DNA from: Candidatus Melainabacteria bacterium
GTDB taxonomy: Bacteria; Cyanobacteriota; Vampirovibrionia; Obscuribacterales; Obscuribacteraceae
Direction: 5' to 3'
Length of the DNA: 64,000 nt
Assembly (NCBI GenBank): GCA_017307165.1
Contig: JAFKGK010000004.1
Coordinates: forward strand, 310,001 to 374,000
Shown here: piece by piece, positions 49,514-59,351 of the stretch
How the letters are laid out: each line of letters opens with the position of its first letter
Position numbering within the stretch: position 1 is the first letter of the stretch
The notes under the pieces: generated by a model
What the model saw: only the letters and a program-made list of their open reading frames with translations
The model's database searches: none
What the model was told of the DNA's origin: nothing
Translations under genes and position numbers: made by a program

Positions 49514-52008
49514 CAGGCAGTCACGCCTTTATCGGCTTTGCCTGATTTGGACCTGGCCCTCTTGCCGGATAGATTAGAGCGCACAGCTCGCCCAGCAGCA
49601 TGCGACCGCGCTCTCGGCAAAAGCACCGAGGCCTCGTCATGATAGAAACCTTCGTTGAAGGCATGATTGTTGTTGTCCTGCCGCTCCAAAAGACGCTTGT
49701 AATAAGTCAATCGGGAGAGGATCTCCTCATTGCAGGCAGGTGTATTGAGCGTCGGGATCGATTCGCCGGATACGTAAGACAGGGCATTTTTGACGGCGGC
49801 CCAGACCGAGATGCCCAGCACTAGAGGCGGTTCGCCGACAGCCTTGGTACCTCGCACATTGACCTTATTGTCATTTTGGATGGTGTTGCAGATGAAAGTT
49901 GCAGGCAGATCGTAAATATTGGGGATCTTGTAAGTAGTGGGAGAGTGCGTAAGCAGTGCCCCATTGCGGGTATAGCGCAGATCCTCAGTAGTGAGCCAGC
50001 CCATGCCCTGGACAAAAGCCCCGACGATCTGGCCGCGATTGAGGCCAGGATTGATGGATTGACCTATGTCCATGAGGATGTCGGTGCGCAAGACCCTCAT
50101 GTCGCCGGTAAAGCGGTCGATCTCGACTTCGGAGACCGCGCAGCCATTTGTGTAATAAAGAAATGGCGCTCCCTGACCAAGAGACCAGTCAAAGCCGATA
50201 CCGGAGGTGGCGTAGTGTCCTCGCTCACCCAGGCTGACGCGCTCACGATAGGACAGATTGACGGCCTCGGCAAAGGTGATGCGTCTGGATGGTTTGCGCG
50301 AATCATAAATATAGCCGTCCGCAAAGACGATGCGATCGGGATAAGCACCCATACCGGTCTCAGTGGAGGCAAAGTGCTGAGCAACCACCTCGGCGATCCG
50401 CTCTTTAAGCTTGCGGCTGGCATTGACGGCCGCAGAGCCGTTGAGGTCGGTAGCAGCCGAAGCAGCAGTAGCCGAGGTGTTATTGTTTTTTTCGGTGCTC
50501 GTCGCCATGACGATGACCTTGTCGTAATCAATGCCAAACTCTTCGGCGACCAGCATCTTGATATTGGTGTTGACGCCTTGTCCCATCTCAGTGGCGCCGG
50601 TAGAGACCTGTATAGTGCCGTCCAGATAGATATTGACCAGGGCATTAGCTTGATTGAGAGCCTTATTGGTAAAAGAAATGCCAAATTTGACTGCGGTCAT
50701 GGCCATGCCACGCAAATGAGTTAAAGACGACTGGTTGAAACCATCAATGGTGGCACGCCGCTCTCTGTATTGCGAGGATTCCAGCAAGGTGTCAAAGAGC
50801 TCAGGCAAGGTGTTGTTAGCCACCAGTTGCCCATAGTGAGTGGTATTGCGCTCGTCTACCCCATAGAGATTGGCTCGCCTCACATCATAGGCATCCATAC
50901 CGAGGTAGGCGGCGATCTCTTCGCAGATGTTTTCGATGGTGATGATGCCCTGCGGCCCACCAAAACCCCTGAAAGCAGTATTTGGGGGAAAATTGGTCCG
51001 GGCGATCTTACCGACTACATCGGCATTGGGCAAAAAATATGCATTGTCGATGTGCGTGAGCGCGCGACCGACCACAGCAGTGGATAAATCGTTGTAGGCA
51101 CCGCCATCAGCATAAAGTCGGGCCTGCAATGCGGTGATAACGCCGGCATCGGTAAAAGAGACCTTGTAGTCGTTTTCGAAGGGATGACGCTTGCCGGTCC
51201 ATTGCATATCGTCGTCTTTATTGTAGATCAATCGCGCCGGACGGCGCGTCTTGAGCGCCACCATGGCCGCCATCACCGCCGGATGCGTCGACTGGCACTC
51301 TTTGCCGCCAAACCCACCGCCCATACGCTTTGTGATCACGACTACCTGATTGAGATTGAGCCCGAGCAGATGCGCGGCTACGTGTTGGATCTCGCTAGGG
51401 TTTTGCGTGCTCGAATGGATGACGATCTGATCATACTCTTGCGGATAAACGATACAGGCCTGCGACTCGAGATAAAAATGATCGGCACCAGCAATCGAAA
51501 AATGCCCCTCGATGATATGGTCGGCCTCGGCAAAGGCCGCCTCGACGTCACCACGCTTGATGGCATAAGTCCGATCGAGATATTGATCGCGGCGGATAGC
51601 CTCCGCCACAGTCAAACAAGGATCGAGCTCCTCGATATCCAGCACCACGGCACGTCGCGCGGCCAGGGCTGCGCTGCGCGACTCGGCAGCCACCACGACC
51701 ACGGCCTGCCCGATAAAATACACCGTATCCTCGGCCATCAAGATCTCGTCTTGAGTGATCGGGCCAAATTTGTTGTGGTGCAGATCTCGATAGGTATATG
51801 CTCCGACAAAGCCAGGTACTGCCAGAGCCTTGCTAGTGTCGATGGATCTGATCCGGCCAAAAGCGACTGGACTGGGCACGATCTCGACAAAGACCTCATT
51901 GTGCGCGGGCGGCATGTCGTCTATATAGACCGATGTGCCCGATACGTGACCAATAGCCGAGTCATGCGGGATATTTGGGTTTTTAGGAGTCTTGTGGCCT
52001 ATTTGCAT
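49513..52008 (-). CDS. xdhB: Xanthine dehydrogenase, molybdenum-binding subunit
   Basis: 831 residues. Together with XdhA it oxidises hypoxanthine and xanthine to urate. Molybdopterin-site motifs: 'RMGGGFGGKECQS', 'AFRGFGGPQGIITIE', 'STGATEMGQGVNTN', and the catalytic glutamate in 'KAVGEPPLVLG' near residue 745. 'SIGHVSGTSVYIDDMP' at the N-terminus is typical. It has GGGAG 5 bases before the ATG and overlaps xdhA by 10 bases. The C-terminal 50 residues are Arg/Lys/Ser-rich and look like a poorly conserved tail. Confidence 0.96.
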   Translation of the reverse strand: MQIGHKTPKNPNIPHDSAIGHVSGTSVYIDDMPPAHNEVFVEIVPSPVAFGRIRSIDTSKALAVPGFVGAYTYRDLHHNKFGPITQDEILMAEDTVYFIGQAVVVVAAESRSAALAARRAVVLDIEELDPCLTVAEAIRRDQYLDRTYAIKRGDVEAAFAEADHIIEGHFSIAGADHFYLESQACIVYPQEYDQIVIHSSTQNPSEIQHVAAHLLGLNLNQVVVITKRMGGGFGGKECQSTHPAVMAAMVALKTRRPARLIYNKDDDMQWTGKRHPFENDYKVSFTDAGVITALQARLYADGGAYNDLSTAVVGRALTHIDNAYFLPNADVVGKIARTNFPPNTAFRGFGGPQGIITIENICEEIAAYLGMDAYDVRRANLYGVDERNTTHYGQLVANNTLPELFDTLLESSQYRERRATIDGFNQSSLTHLRGMAMTAVKFGISFTNKALNQANALVNIYLDGTIQVSTGATEMGQGVNTNIKMLVAEEFGIDYDKVIVMATSTEKNNNTSATAASAATDLNGSAAVNASRKLKERIAEVVAQHFASTETGMGAYPDRIVFADGYIYDSRKPSRRITFAEAVNLSYRERVSLGERGHYATSGIGFDWSLGQGAPFLYYTNGCAVSEVEIDRFTGDMRVLRTDILMDIGQSINPGLNRGQIVGAFVQGMGWLTTEDLRYTRNGALLTHSPTTYKIPNIYDLPATFICNTIQNDNKVNVRGTKAVGEPPLVLGISVWAAVKNALSYVSGESIPTLNTPACNEEILSRLTYYKRLLERQDNNNHAFNEGFYHDEASVLLPRARSHAAGRAVRSNLSGKRARSKSGKADKGVTA

Positions 52009-53543
52009 ATCGGCTCCCTTGGCGCAGTCCCGGTCTCGCTGGTCTCCAGATAAAACTTGTCAAAAATATTGCGAGCTAGCGTCAGTCTATAGTCACGCGC
52101 GCCGCGCACGTCGCTAAGCGGGTCGATAGCAGAGCGCGCCATTTCTCCCAATATAGCCCAGGTTGTGGCATCGTGCGTCATACCTACGGCGCGGTCTTCT
52201 ATTTGGCGCATTCTCAAGACCGTTGCAGCGACTCCACCGAGGGCGACACGAAGTTTTTTAATGACCGGCACCGCCCCCATCGCGGTCGGCTCGAGAGAAA
52301 GCGCAAAGGCGGCTGTGAAACCAGAAATATCGAGATGCTGACGCCTGGAGACCTTGTAGAGACGCAAGATCTCTTGCGTCAGAGGCACCCGTATGCCGAC
52401 GATCAACTCATCGGGGGCAAGATCTAGTTGCTTATAGCCTTTATAAAAGGCATCGATCGCTACCGAACGTCTGCCACGTGCCTGGCTAGCCACATCGATG
52501 GTAGCACCGGCGACAAAGAGAAAGGGCAGGCTATCCCCGATCGGCGAGCCATTGGCGATATTGCCCGCGAGCGTGCCGGCATTGCGGATCTGTGGCGAGC
52601 CAAAGACCCAGAGCACGCGGGCAAACTCGGGCACATGCTCTGCAAAAAATGCCTCTACATTTTTAAGAGAGGTTAGCGCTCCGATTATGACGGTATTAGA
52701 AGCGGTATCAAGAGTGATGGCAGTAAGCGTAGCGTCGTTTTTAGACAACAAACAAGTCGAGAGGATGACATCAGGCAGTAGGCCGCGTTTGTTGATATTG
52801 ACCGACACATCAGTGCCACCGGATACGATGCGAGCACCTGGCTGCCCAGCCAAAAAACCAAGGGCAGAGTCGAGGTCAGCAGGGACAAAGACCAGCCTCT
52901 GGGCGGCCTGGATCGAGACCGATTGCTGCCTGGTGCTTTGCAGCGACTCATCTATGGATGCCAGATCGTAGAGATCGGCGACAGGTTGAAATGTATCGAG
53001 GTCGATGGCGAGGCCCGCCTGGATGATGGCCTCGTAGCCAGTGCAGCGGCAGAGATTGCCGGTGAGAGCGTCCTTGATACAGGTGGTCTTGTCTTTGTAT
53101 TTGTCCTTGCTCCCGCAGGCACTCACTCCAGCCTGCATGTCTTGAGCGAGCGCACACATCGTCGTAATAAAGCCCGGAGTGCAATATCCGCACTGTGCCC
53201 CATTTTGGTCCACCATCGCAGATTGCACTGCATTGATGGCATTTTGCGCCTTTAGACCTTCGACGGTGACGATGTGAGCGCCATCGATCTGATACAAATA
53301 TTGGATGCAGGCATTGACGGCCTTGTAGGCAGATCCAGATCCCGTTACTGGCGCCTGCGACCTCTGCCGGTCTAAGACCAGGACAGAGCAGGCTCCGCAA
53401 TCGCCCTCGGCGCACACGACCTTGGTGCCGCACAGGTACAGATCCTGGCGCAGATAATCCGAAAGAGTCTGAAAGACAGCAGCCCCACCTACACGATGTT
53501 CTTTGCCATTGACGTAGAAATGGACGAAATCACGATGTCCCAA
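51999..53543 (-). CDS. xdhA: Xanthine dehydrogenase, iron-sulfur and FAD subunit
   Basis: 514 residues. Residues 1-165 carry two 2Fe-2S clusters ('CGTKVVCAEGDCGACSVLV' and 'CGYCTPGFI' with 'GNLCRCTGYEAI'). Residues about 205-400 are the FAD domain ('RIVSGGTDVSVNINKRG', 'LAGNIANGSPIGDSLPFL'), followed by the CO-dehydrogenase flavoprotein C-terminal domain. The start is a TTG with GGAGG 9 bases upstream. It is the first gene of a run that continues through xdhB, xdhC, SRPBCC, two SAF genes and the GFNP-repeat gene. Confidence 0.95.
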   Translation of the reverse strand: MGHRDFVHFYVNGKEHRVGGAAVFQTLSDYLRQDLYLCGTKVVCAEGDCGACSVLVLDRQRSQAPVTGSGSAYKAVNACIQYLYQIDGAHIVTVEGLKAQNAINAVQSAMVDQNGAQCGYCTPGFITTMCALAQDMQAGVSACGSKDKYKDKTTCIKDALTGNLCRCTGYEAIIQAGLAIDLDTFQPVADLYDLASIDESLQSTRQQSVSIQAAQRLVFVPADLDSALGFLAGQPGARIVSGGTDVSVNINKRGLLPDVILSTCLLSKNDATLTAITLDTASNTVIIGALTSLKNVEAFFAEHVPEFARVLWVFGSPQIRNAGTLAGNIANGSPIGDSLPFLFVAGATIDVASQARGRRSVAIDAFYKGYKQLDLAPDELIVGIRVPLTQEILRLYKVSRRQHLDISGFTAAFALSLEPTAMGAVPVIKKLRVALGGVAATVLRMRQIEDRAVGMTHDATTWAILGEMARSAIDPLSDVRGARDYRLTLARNIFDKFYLETSETGTAPREPICK

Positions 53544-53619
53544 GCCAGGCAGCCTCCACCGTAGCGCGCTTATCCGCTCTCTGACGCGTGCCCCATTTTA
53601 GACTATCCAATGGCTGCCT

Positions 53620-55203
53620 TCAAATACTTTGAGCAAAACTAGGGCCAGAGATGATCTTTTTGTCGTCTCCAGCTGCTATTCCGCGCAGCATGCCGTTAAA
53701 GACAAAGGCATGCAAGGGTTTGACCGACCACCAGTACAAAAGGCCGAGCAAGCCCTGCGGCTGATAGCAGGCGATCTGCTGCACTCTCGTGCGTCCTTGC
53801 CCTAAATCTTTGAGGCGAAACTCCAGTGTCGCCCGACCAGGCAGGATCATTTCAGCGCTGAGCACCAATCTTTTTTCATCTTTCACCTCCATGATCCGCC
53901 AAAAATCAAGCGCATCGCCTGCATAGAGCCGCTGGTTATCGCGCCTGCCCCGCGTGAGCCCCACGCCTCCTATCACACGATCCATCCAGCCGCGCAAACG
54001 CCACAACCAGTTGCCGTAATACCAACCGGTGCCGCCTCCCAGCAACTCCAGCCGCGACCAGACCTCAGCAGGGCTCTGCTCGACCACAATCTCGCGAAAA
54101 TCCCGATAAAAATCACCGCCGGCCCAATTAGGATCACCAGGGTTGGCCCATTCGACGGGGGGCATGATACCTGCGTCGGTCCAGTGGCTCTCGACTTTGC
54201 GGTCTTTGATGCGGTGCTGCATGATCTCCAGGGCCAGACGAATAGCCATGCGGCAAGTAAACAGGTCTTGCGGCATGAGGGCTCTAATCTCGGCCTCCGA
54301 GTCAGGCTCGCAGACTGACTTATTGCGCAGGCCTTCGGCAAGCGGCCTGGCTATATAGCCCGGCACCGGCGTAACCAGATGTATCCAGTGGGAGCTGAGA
54401 GTCGGCGTAAAGACAGGCACAGGAATGATGATGCGGCGCCCCAACCCCGCCTCCTCGGCGTAGATCTGCATCAGCTCTCCGTAACTCAAGATATCTGGAC
54501 CGCCTATGTCAAACTGCCGCCCCACAGTCTCGGGCACTTTCAAACAACCGATCAGGTAATGCAGGACATTGCGGATGGCAATAGGCTGCGTGGGAGTCGA
54601 CACCCATTTAGGCGTGATCATGATGGGCAGACGCGAGACCAGATAGCGCAAGATCTCAAAAGAAGTACTGCCCGAGCCGAGGATGATGCCTGCTCGCAGA
54701 ACAGTCGTGGGGACGGGGCCGGCTTGCAGGATTTTGGCGACTTCGTCGCGAGACTCGAGGTGCTTGCTGAGCTTGGGAGCATCTTGCTTAGATTTGCCTG
54801 ACGCAGGCTCGAGCGGCTGACCGGTCAGCCCACCCAAAAAGACGATCCGCTCGATCCGCTGCTCGCTGGCACATTGGACCATATTGTGCGCGGCTTTGCG
54901 ATCGCTATCAGCAAAATCCTTGCTGGTGCTGTTCATACTATGCACGAGATAATAGGCGTGCTGGGCGCCATGGAGCGCTGCGGAGAGTGAGTCTTTGTCA
55001 AAGACATCGACCGAGACCAGCTCCACCCCATCCATCTTGCTCCAGGTGCGACTCTCCAGCTTGGCCAGAGACCGCCCGCAGGCTCGCACGCGAAAGCCGG
55101 CCTCGATGAGGCGCGGCACCAGCCGGGCCCCCACATACCCTGTCGCACCGATGACGACTACGAGCTCGCGCTGGTCTGCTTGTCGGGAGTCATCGATCTG
55201 CAT
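53620..55203 (-). CDS. NAD(P)-binding protein with C-terminal DUF2867
   Basis: 527 residues. Residues 13-330 are an atypical short-chain-dehydrogenase/NmrA-like Rossmann domain ('VVVIGATGYVGARLVPRLIE', 'VLRAGIILGSGSTSFEILRY'). Residues about 345-515 are DUF2867 ('SHWTDAGIMPPVEWANPG', 'DALDFWRIMEVKDEKRLVLS', 'YQPQGLLGLLYWWSVKPLH'), a SRPBCC-like lipid-binding type domain. This two-domain form is widespread, with unknown substrate. GAGGT precedes the ATG. The gene is divergent from the aldo/keto reductase at 55335. Confidence 0.9.
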   Translation of the reverse strand: MQIDDSRQADQRELVVVIGATGYVGARLVPRLIEAGFRVRACGRSLAKLESRTWSKMDGVELVSVDVFDKDSLSAALHGAQHAYYLVHSMNSTSKDFADSDRKAAHNMVQCASEQRIERIVFLGGLTGQPLEPASGKSKQDAPKLSKHLESRDEVAKILQAGPVPTTVLRAGIILGSGSTSFEILRYLVSRLPIMITPKWVSTPTQPIAIRNVLHYLIGCLKVPETVGRQFDIGGPDILSYGELMQIYAEEAGLGRRIIIPVPVFTPTLSSHWIHLVTPVPGYIARPLAEGLRNKSVCEPDSEAEIRALMPQDLFTCRMAIRLALEIMQHRIKDRKVESHWTDAGIMPPVEWANPGDPNWAGGDFYRDFREIVVEQSPAEVWSRLELLGGGTGWYYGNWLWRLRGWMDRVIGGVGLTRGRRDNQRLYAGDALDFWRIMEVKDEKRLVLSAEMILPGRATLEFRLKDLGQGRTRVQQIACYQPQGLLGLLYWWSVKPLHAFVFNGMLRGIAAGDDKKIISGPSFAQSI

Positions 55204-55334
55204 AAACCCACCTCACTGATTGCTCCTCTCTAGAAAATCTTTATCAGGCTTTAGATATAGTCACAAAACCTGTATAGCTCTATCTTAGACGGTAACCTCT
55301 AAGTAGATATCTGGAAGCTTACAAAGGACGCGAC

Positions 55335-56321
<987 letters not shown>

Positions 56322-56339
56322 AGCAGAAAGACAAATAGT

Positions 56340-57632
56340 CTAAAGATCAAGGAGAGGGGCTGCGTGGGCGCGGCCCCTTTTTTCATTGACTTGCAGGCAC
56401 ATTATGAGGCCTGAAATAAAGAAGATGACCGTAGACACCAGAGATACACGATAGTTGGAATGGCTGAGAAAGGTCGCGGCGCTATAGGTGAGCGGCCCGA
56501 TGATAGCCGAAGCTTTGACTACCAGGCCCCAGAGACCAAAAAACTCTGCTGAGCGGCCCTGCGGCGCCAGCATGCCCACGAGGGCGCGACCGGCCGAGGC
56601 ACTCGATCCCATCGAAAGTCCCATCAAGGCAGCAGCGGTCCAAAAGAGAGCCCTGTCTTGCGGGCCAGCACAGATAGCGAGCAGGATCGACACCACCCAC
56701 AGTACCAGAGTCGCCGCCAGAGTCCTAACGCTGCCAAAGGCATCCTGCAGATAGCCAAAAAACATGGCCCCAAGCGCACCTGCGACGTTGACTGCCATGA
56801 CGAGGCCGATGGTCTCCGAGGTCTTAAACTGCATCACCTGCTCGCTATAGACTGCAGCGAGCATAACCACAGTAGTAGAGCCGCAGCTGTAAAGCAAAAG
56901 CGCTATAAAAAAGGTAAAGAGGTCTTTGTGCTCACGACTTGCTTTGACAAGCTCAATGATGCTCACTGGGTGAGGGGCCGTGGCGGCCATTTCTCCTGAC
57001 TTACGCTCCCGTAGAAAGAGAAAAGTAGGCGTAGCACCACACATAAAAACCCCAGCTACGATAAGCATCGTCACTGGCACAAACTGGCTTGCAGTCTGCC
57101 CCACGCTCTGTGCCCAAGACACATAAGCAAGACAGGCTGCCAGCACGATCAGTCCGCCGACATAGCCTAGGGTCCAGCCAAAAGCACTGATACGACCCAT
57201 TTTATGTCGGGGTGCAATCTCTGGGAGAAAGGCCGCGATTATGTCTTCGGACGTGCCAAAGGCAAAGCCGGCGATTACCAGACATCCTATTGAGGCAACG
57301 ACCATGCCTTGATGCATGAAGGACAAGCCGATCGTGGCCGCTACACAGATCAAAGTGGCGATAAAGAGAAAACGTTTTTTGAGGCCGCGACGATCAGCAA
57401 TCGCGCCGATCACAGGTGCCGTCAGCACCACCAGGCCATTAGCCAGGCCATTGGCCAGGGCTAGATAAAAAGTGGCAGTGGCGAGATCGAGGCCCTGACA
57501 AATTGTCTTGACGAAATATGCATTAAAAATGGCAGTAGTGACCACAGTCGTATAGGAAGAGTTGGCAAAATCAAACATGGCCCAAGATATGATTTCTCGG
57601 CGGGTACCATAATCAATTGCTTTGGTTTCCAT
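56340..57632 (-). CDS. MFS transporter, UMF1/Atg22-like
   Basis: 430 residues with about 12 membrane helices. The N-terminus 'AMFDFANSSYTTVVTTAIFN' is the family signature of Atg22-like permeases, which in yeast export amino acids from the vacuole; bacterial substrates are unknown. I start at the ATG at 57630-57632, dropping 28 residues of Ser-rich sequence from the longer frame. The last codons run through the terminator hairpin of the convergent aldo/keto reductase gene. It is divergent from the secreted protein gene at 57784. Confidence 0.9.
   Translation of the reverse strand: METKAIDYGTRREIISWAMFDFANSSYTTVVTTAIFNAYFVKTICQGLDLATATFYLALANGLANGLVVLTAPVIGAIADRRGLKKRFLFIATLICVAATIGLSFMHQGMVVASIGCLVIAGFAFGTSEDIIAAFLPEIAPRHKMGRISAFGWTLGYVGGLIVLAACLAYVSWAQSVGQTASQFVPVTMLIVAGVFMCGATPTFLFLRERKSGEMAATAPHPVSIIELVKASREHKDLFTFFIALLLYSCGSTTVVMLAAVYSEQVMQFKTSETIGLVMAVNVAGALGAMFFGYLQDAFGSVRTLAATLVLWVVSILLAICAGPQDRALFWTAAALMGLSMGSSASAGRALVGMLAPQGRSAEFFGLWGLVVKASAIIGPLTYSAATFLSHSNYRVSLVSTVIFFISGLIMCLQVNEKRGRAHAAPLLDL
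56355..56383 (+). terminator. Intrinsic terminator of the aldo/keto reductase gene
   Basis: AGGGGCTGCG and CGCGGCCCCT form a 10 bp stem with one G-T pair and a 4-base loop at 56355-56378, followed by TTTTTT to 56383. It lies inside the 3' coding end of the convergent MFS transporter gene. Confidence 0.88.
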
Positions 57633-57783
57633 GATTTGAGATCTAGACCTGGAGGTAAAAAAGGAGACTATACAAGTATCTGCGCTGGACCTGCATGAGG
57701 ATTTGGGCGACCTCACACTTATTGCACTGTTTGTACCTCGGCAGCGCTAAAATATGAGGTCTGTCAGGAAGAGCCACGGAAAT

Positions 57784-58440
57784 ATGAAATTGCGCACCGA
57801 TTTTATCTATCTGTCCATCCTTGGGATCTATTGTCTTATCTCGGCAGCGCCTGCCGCACTGGCCGACAATCAAGACGAAGCGATCGGCATCATGGACGAA
57901 AAGGGCGGCCTCTTTATGGAAGAGGTAATAGATCCAAAGGCCCGCAAAAAGAAGCTCGCTCCAGTTCCTATCGATCTGAGCCGGGTCAATGTCAATGTAT
58001 CGCCGCAGGGGCAGATCATACCTTTGATAAACAATCCAGGTAGCGCGCTGGACGGTGGCATGCACCCAGAGGGTGTCACTCCGTATGGCTCGACCACGCA
58101 AATCACGCGTGAGCTATTACCAGGATACCCAGTGCAATTTTTTCCGACTTATCCTATGTATGGAGGGTATGGCGGATATAACGGATATTACCCGCGACCA
58201 GGCCTGAGCTTTAATATAGGCCGGATCAGCGGATGGCTGGGCGGCACCGGATATGGTGCACCATATTTTAATCCTTATGCAAACCCATGGATGAGTCCGT
58301 ATACAAATCCTTTTCCAGCTTATAATCCATATTTTAGTAATCCTGGTGCAGTGTTTGCTCCACCAGGCGCACCCTTATCGCTTTTCCAGTCGGCTCCCAC
58401 ACAGACCGGCTTTTGGCGACCGTTTAAACTCGGGTTTTAA
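57784..58440 (+). CDS. Exported Gly/Tyr/Pro-rich protein
   Basis: 218 residues, not recognised. The ATG at 57784 gives a signal peptide ('YLSILGIYCLISAAPAALA', cleavage near residue 27). Residues 28-105 are mixed and charged. From about 110 the chain is rich in Gly, Tyr, Pro, Phe and Asn ('MYGGYGGYNGYYPRPG', 'NPYANPWMSPYTNPFPAYNP'), without charged residues for long stretches. This composition suits a surface-exposed or self-associating protein, like the GFNP-repeat protein at 46251. Confidence 0.75.
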   Translation: MKLRTDFIYLSILGIYCLISAAPAALADNQDEAIGIMDEKGGLFMEEVIDPKARKKKLAPVPIDLSRVNVNVSPQGQIIPLINNPGSALDGGMHPEGVTPYGSTTQITRELLPGYPVQFFPTYPMYGGYGGYNGYYPRPGLSFNIGRISGWLGGTGYGAPYFNPYANPWMSPYTNPFPAYNPYFSNPGAVFAPPGAPLSLFQSAPTQTGFWRPFKLGF

Positions 58441-58648
58441 TGGCAGTACTTTGCGAATGCAAATATCGCCAGGCAAAATCTGGTCCTTTATTGACCCTGT
58501 CTCCATGGGCACTGAGCTTGTCATCTCTCACGTAAGCTCTATATCCCGGCGCAAGATGCATCTCTGCAAAATCACTCAGCAGATGAGTCGTGTTGGAATC
58601 TTTTTTAGAGGCTAATCGCCTGGCGCCAGCATACTTTGGCTTGTGCAT
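58424..58648 (-). CDS. Possible small basic protein
   Basis: 74 residues, not recognised. The ATG at 58646-58648 has GATGAGG at a good 5-base distance. The sequence is basic and aromatic ('DFAEMHLAPGYRAYVRDDKL') with no membrane segment. It overlaps the end of the plus-strand secreted gene by 17 bases. It is otherwise the only coding candidate in the 307-base gap 58441-58747; the rest of that gap shows nothing. Confidence 0.35.
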   Translation of the reverse strand: MHKPKYAGARRLASKKDSNTTHLLSDFAEMHLAPGYRAYVRDDKLSAHGDRVNKGPDFAWRYLHSQSTAIKTRV

Positions 58649-58747
58649 ATAAACCTCATCAAGCCGGGCTCTCTACAATTTTTATTTTCGCTCTTTTTTG
58701 GATAAACGCAAGAGCAAATCTTTCGTAGGCCTCCCATCCGCAGATGC

Positions 58748-59317
58748 TTATCCCAGACAAGCCAGTATCTGAGCGGTTTTGCGGACTCTACCCATTTTTG
58801 GAAAAATCACATTGAAGGCAAACTCATGCGCAGCTTGATCGATACTAGAGCAGGCGTCTTCAACGACTATTGTCGCAAAACCAAGGCCAGCAGCGGCTCG
58901 CGCGGTAGACTCTACTCCAAAATTGGTGGCTATACCGCAAACAATTACTGTCTCTATATTTTTTTCTTTCAATTTGGCTTCGAGATTGGTACCAAAAAAT
59001 GCCCCCCACTGATTTTTTATTATCTCTATATCTTGTGGCTGCGGCGAGAGCTCGGGGATCAGTTGAGAAGCCTCGGGCGGTGGCGGCGGAGCATCTGGAT
59101 CTCGCAATGGCTTATCGCAAGGCAACCTGAGCATATGGGCCAGATCGACATGGACCGGCACGATCGTACCTTGTGCTTTGCGCATGGCAGAGACCATGGC
59201 AAGGCTATTATCTATGACTTGCCTGGTCGAATGCGGTTTTGTATCAAGGGTGATGATGCCTTTTTGCAGGTCAACTACTATCAAGGCGCATTTGGCGGCC
59301 TCGAGACTTAAACTCAT
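58748..59317 (-). CDS. Isochorismatase-like hydrolase
   Basis: 189 residues. The N-terminal 'CALIVVDLQKGII' supplies the catalytic Asp, 'IIKNQWGAFFGTNLE' the Lys region, and 'VIVCGIATNFGVESTARAA' the cis-peptide loop. Where nicotinamidase-like members have a nucleophilic Cys, this protein has Gly (TNFGVE), as in true isochorismatases and the YwoC-like group, so amidase activity is unlikely. GAGGAG lies 8 bases before the ATG. It is 34 bases downstream of the MshEN-repeat gene and probably co-transcribed. Confidence 0.88.
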   Translation of the reverse strand: MSLSLEAAKCALIVVDLQKGIITLDTKPHSTRQVIDNSLAMVSAMRKAQGTIVPVHVDLAHMLRLPCDKPLRDPDAPPPPPEASQLIPELSPQPQDIEIIKNQWGAFFGTNLEAKLKEKNIETVIVCGIATNFGVESTARAAAGLGFATIVVEDACSSIDQAAHEFAFNVIFPKMGRVRKTAQILACLG

Positions 59318-59351
59318 GCTTATGCTCCTCAGTTTTGTTTAGGCTTAAGGC

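Noticed and set aside
49876..52053. Long plus-strand frames (282 and 289 codons) opposite xdhB
   Set aside because: They lie entirely within xdhB, which has intact catalytic motifs. Codon bias of the real gene creates them.
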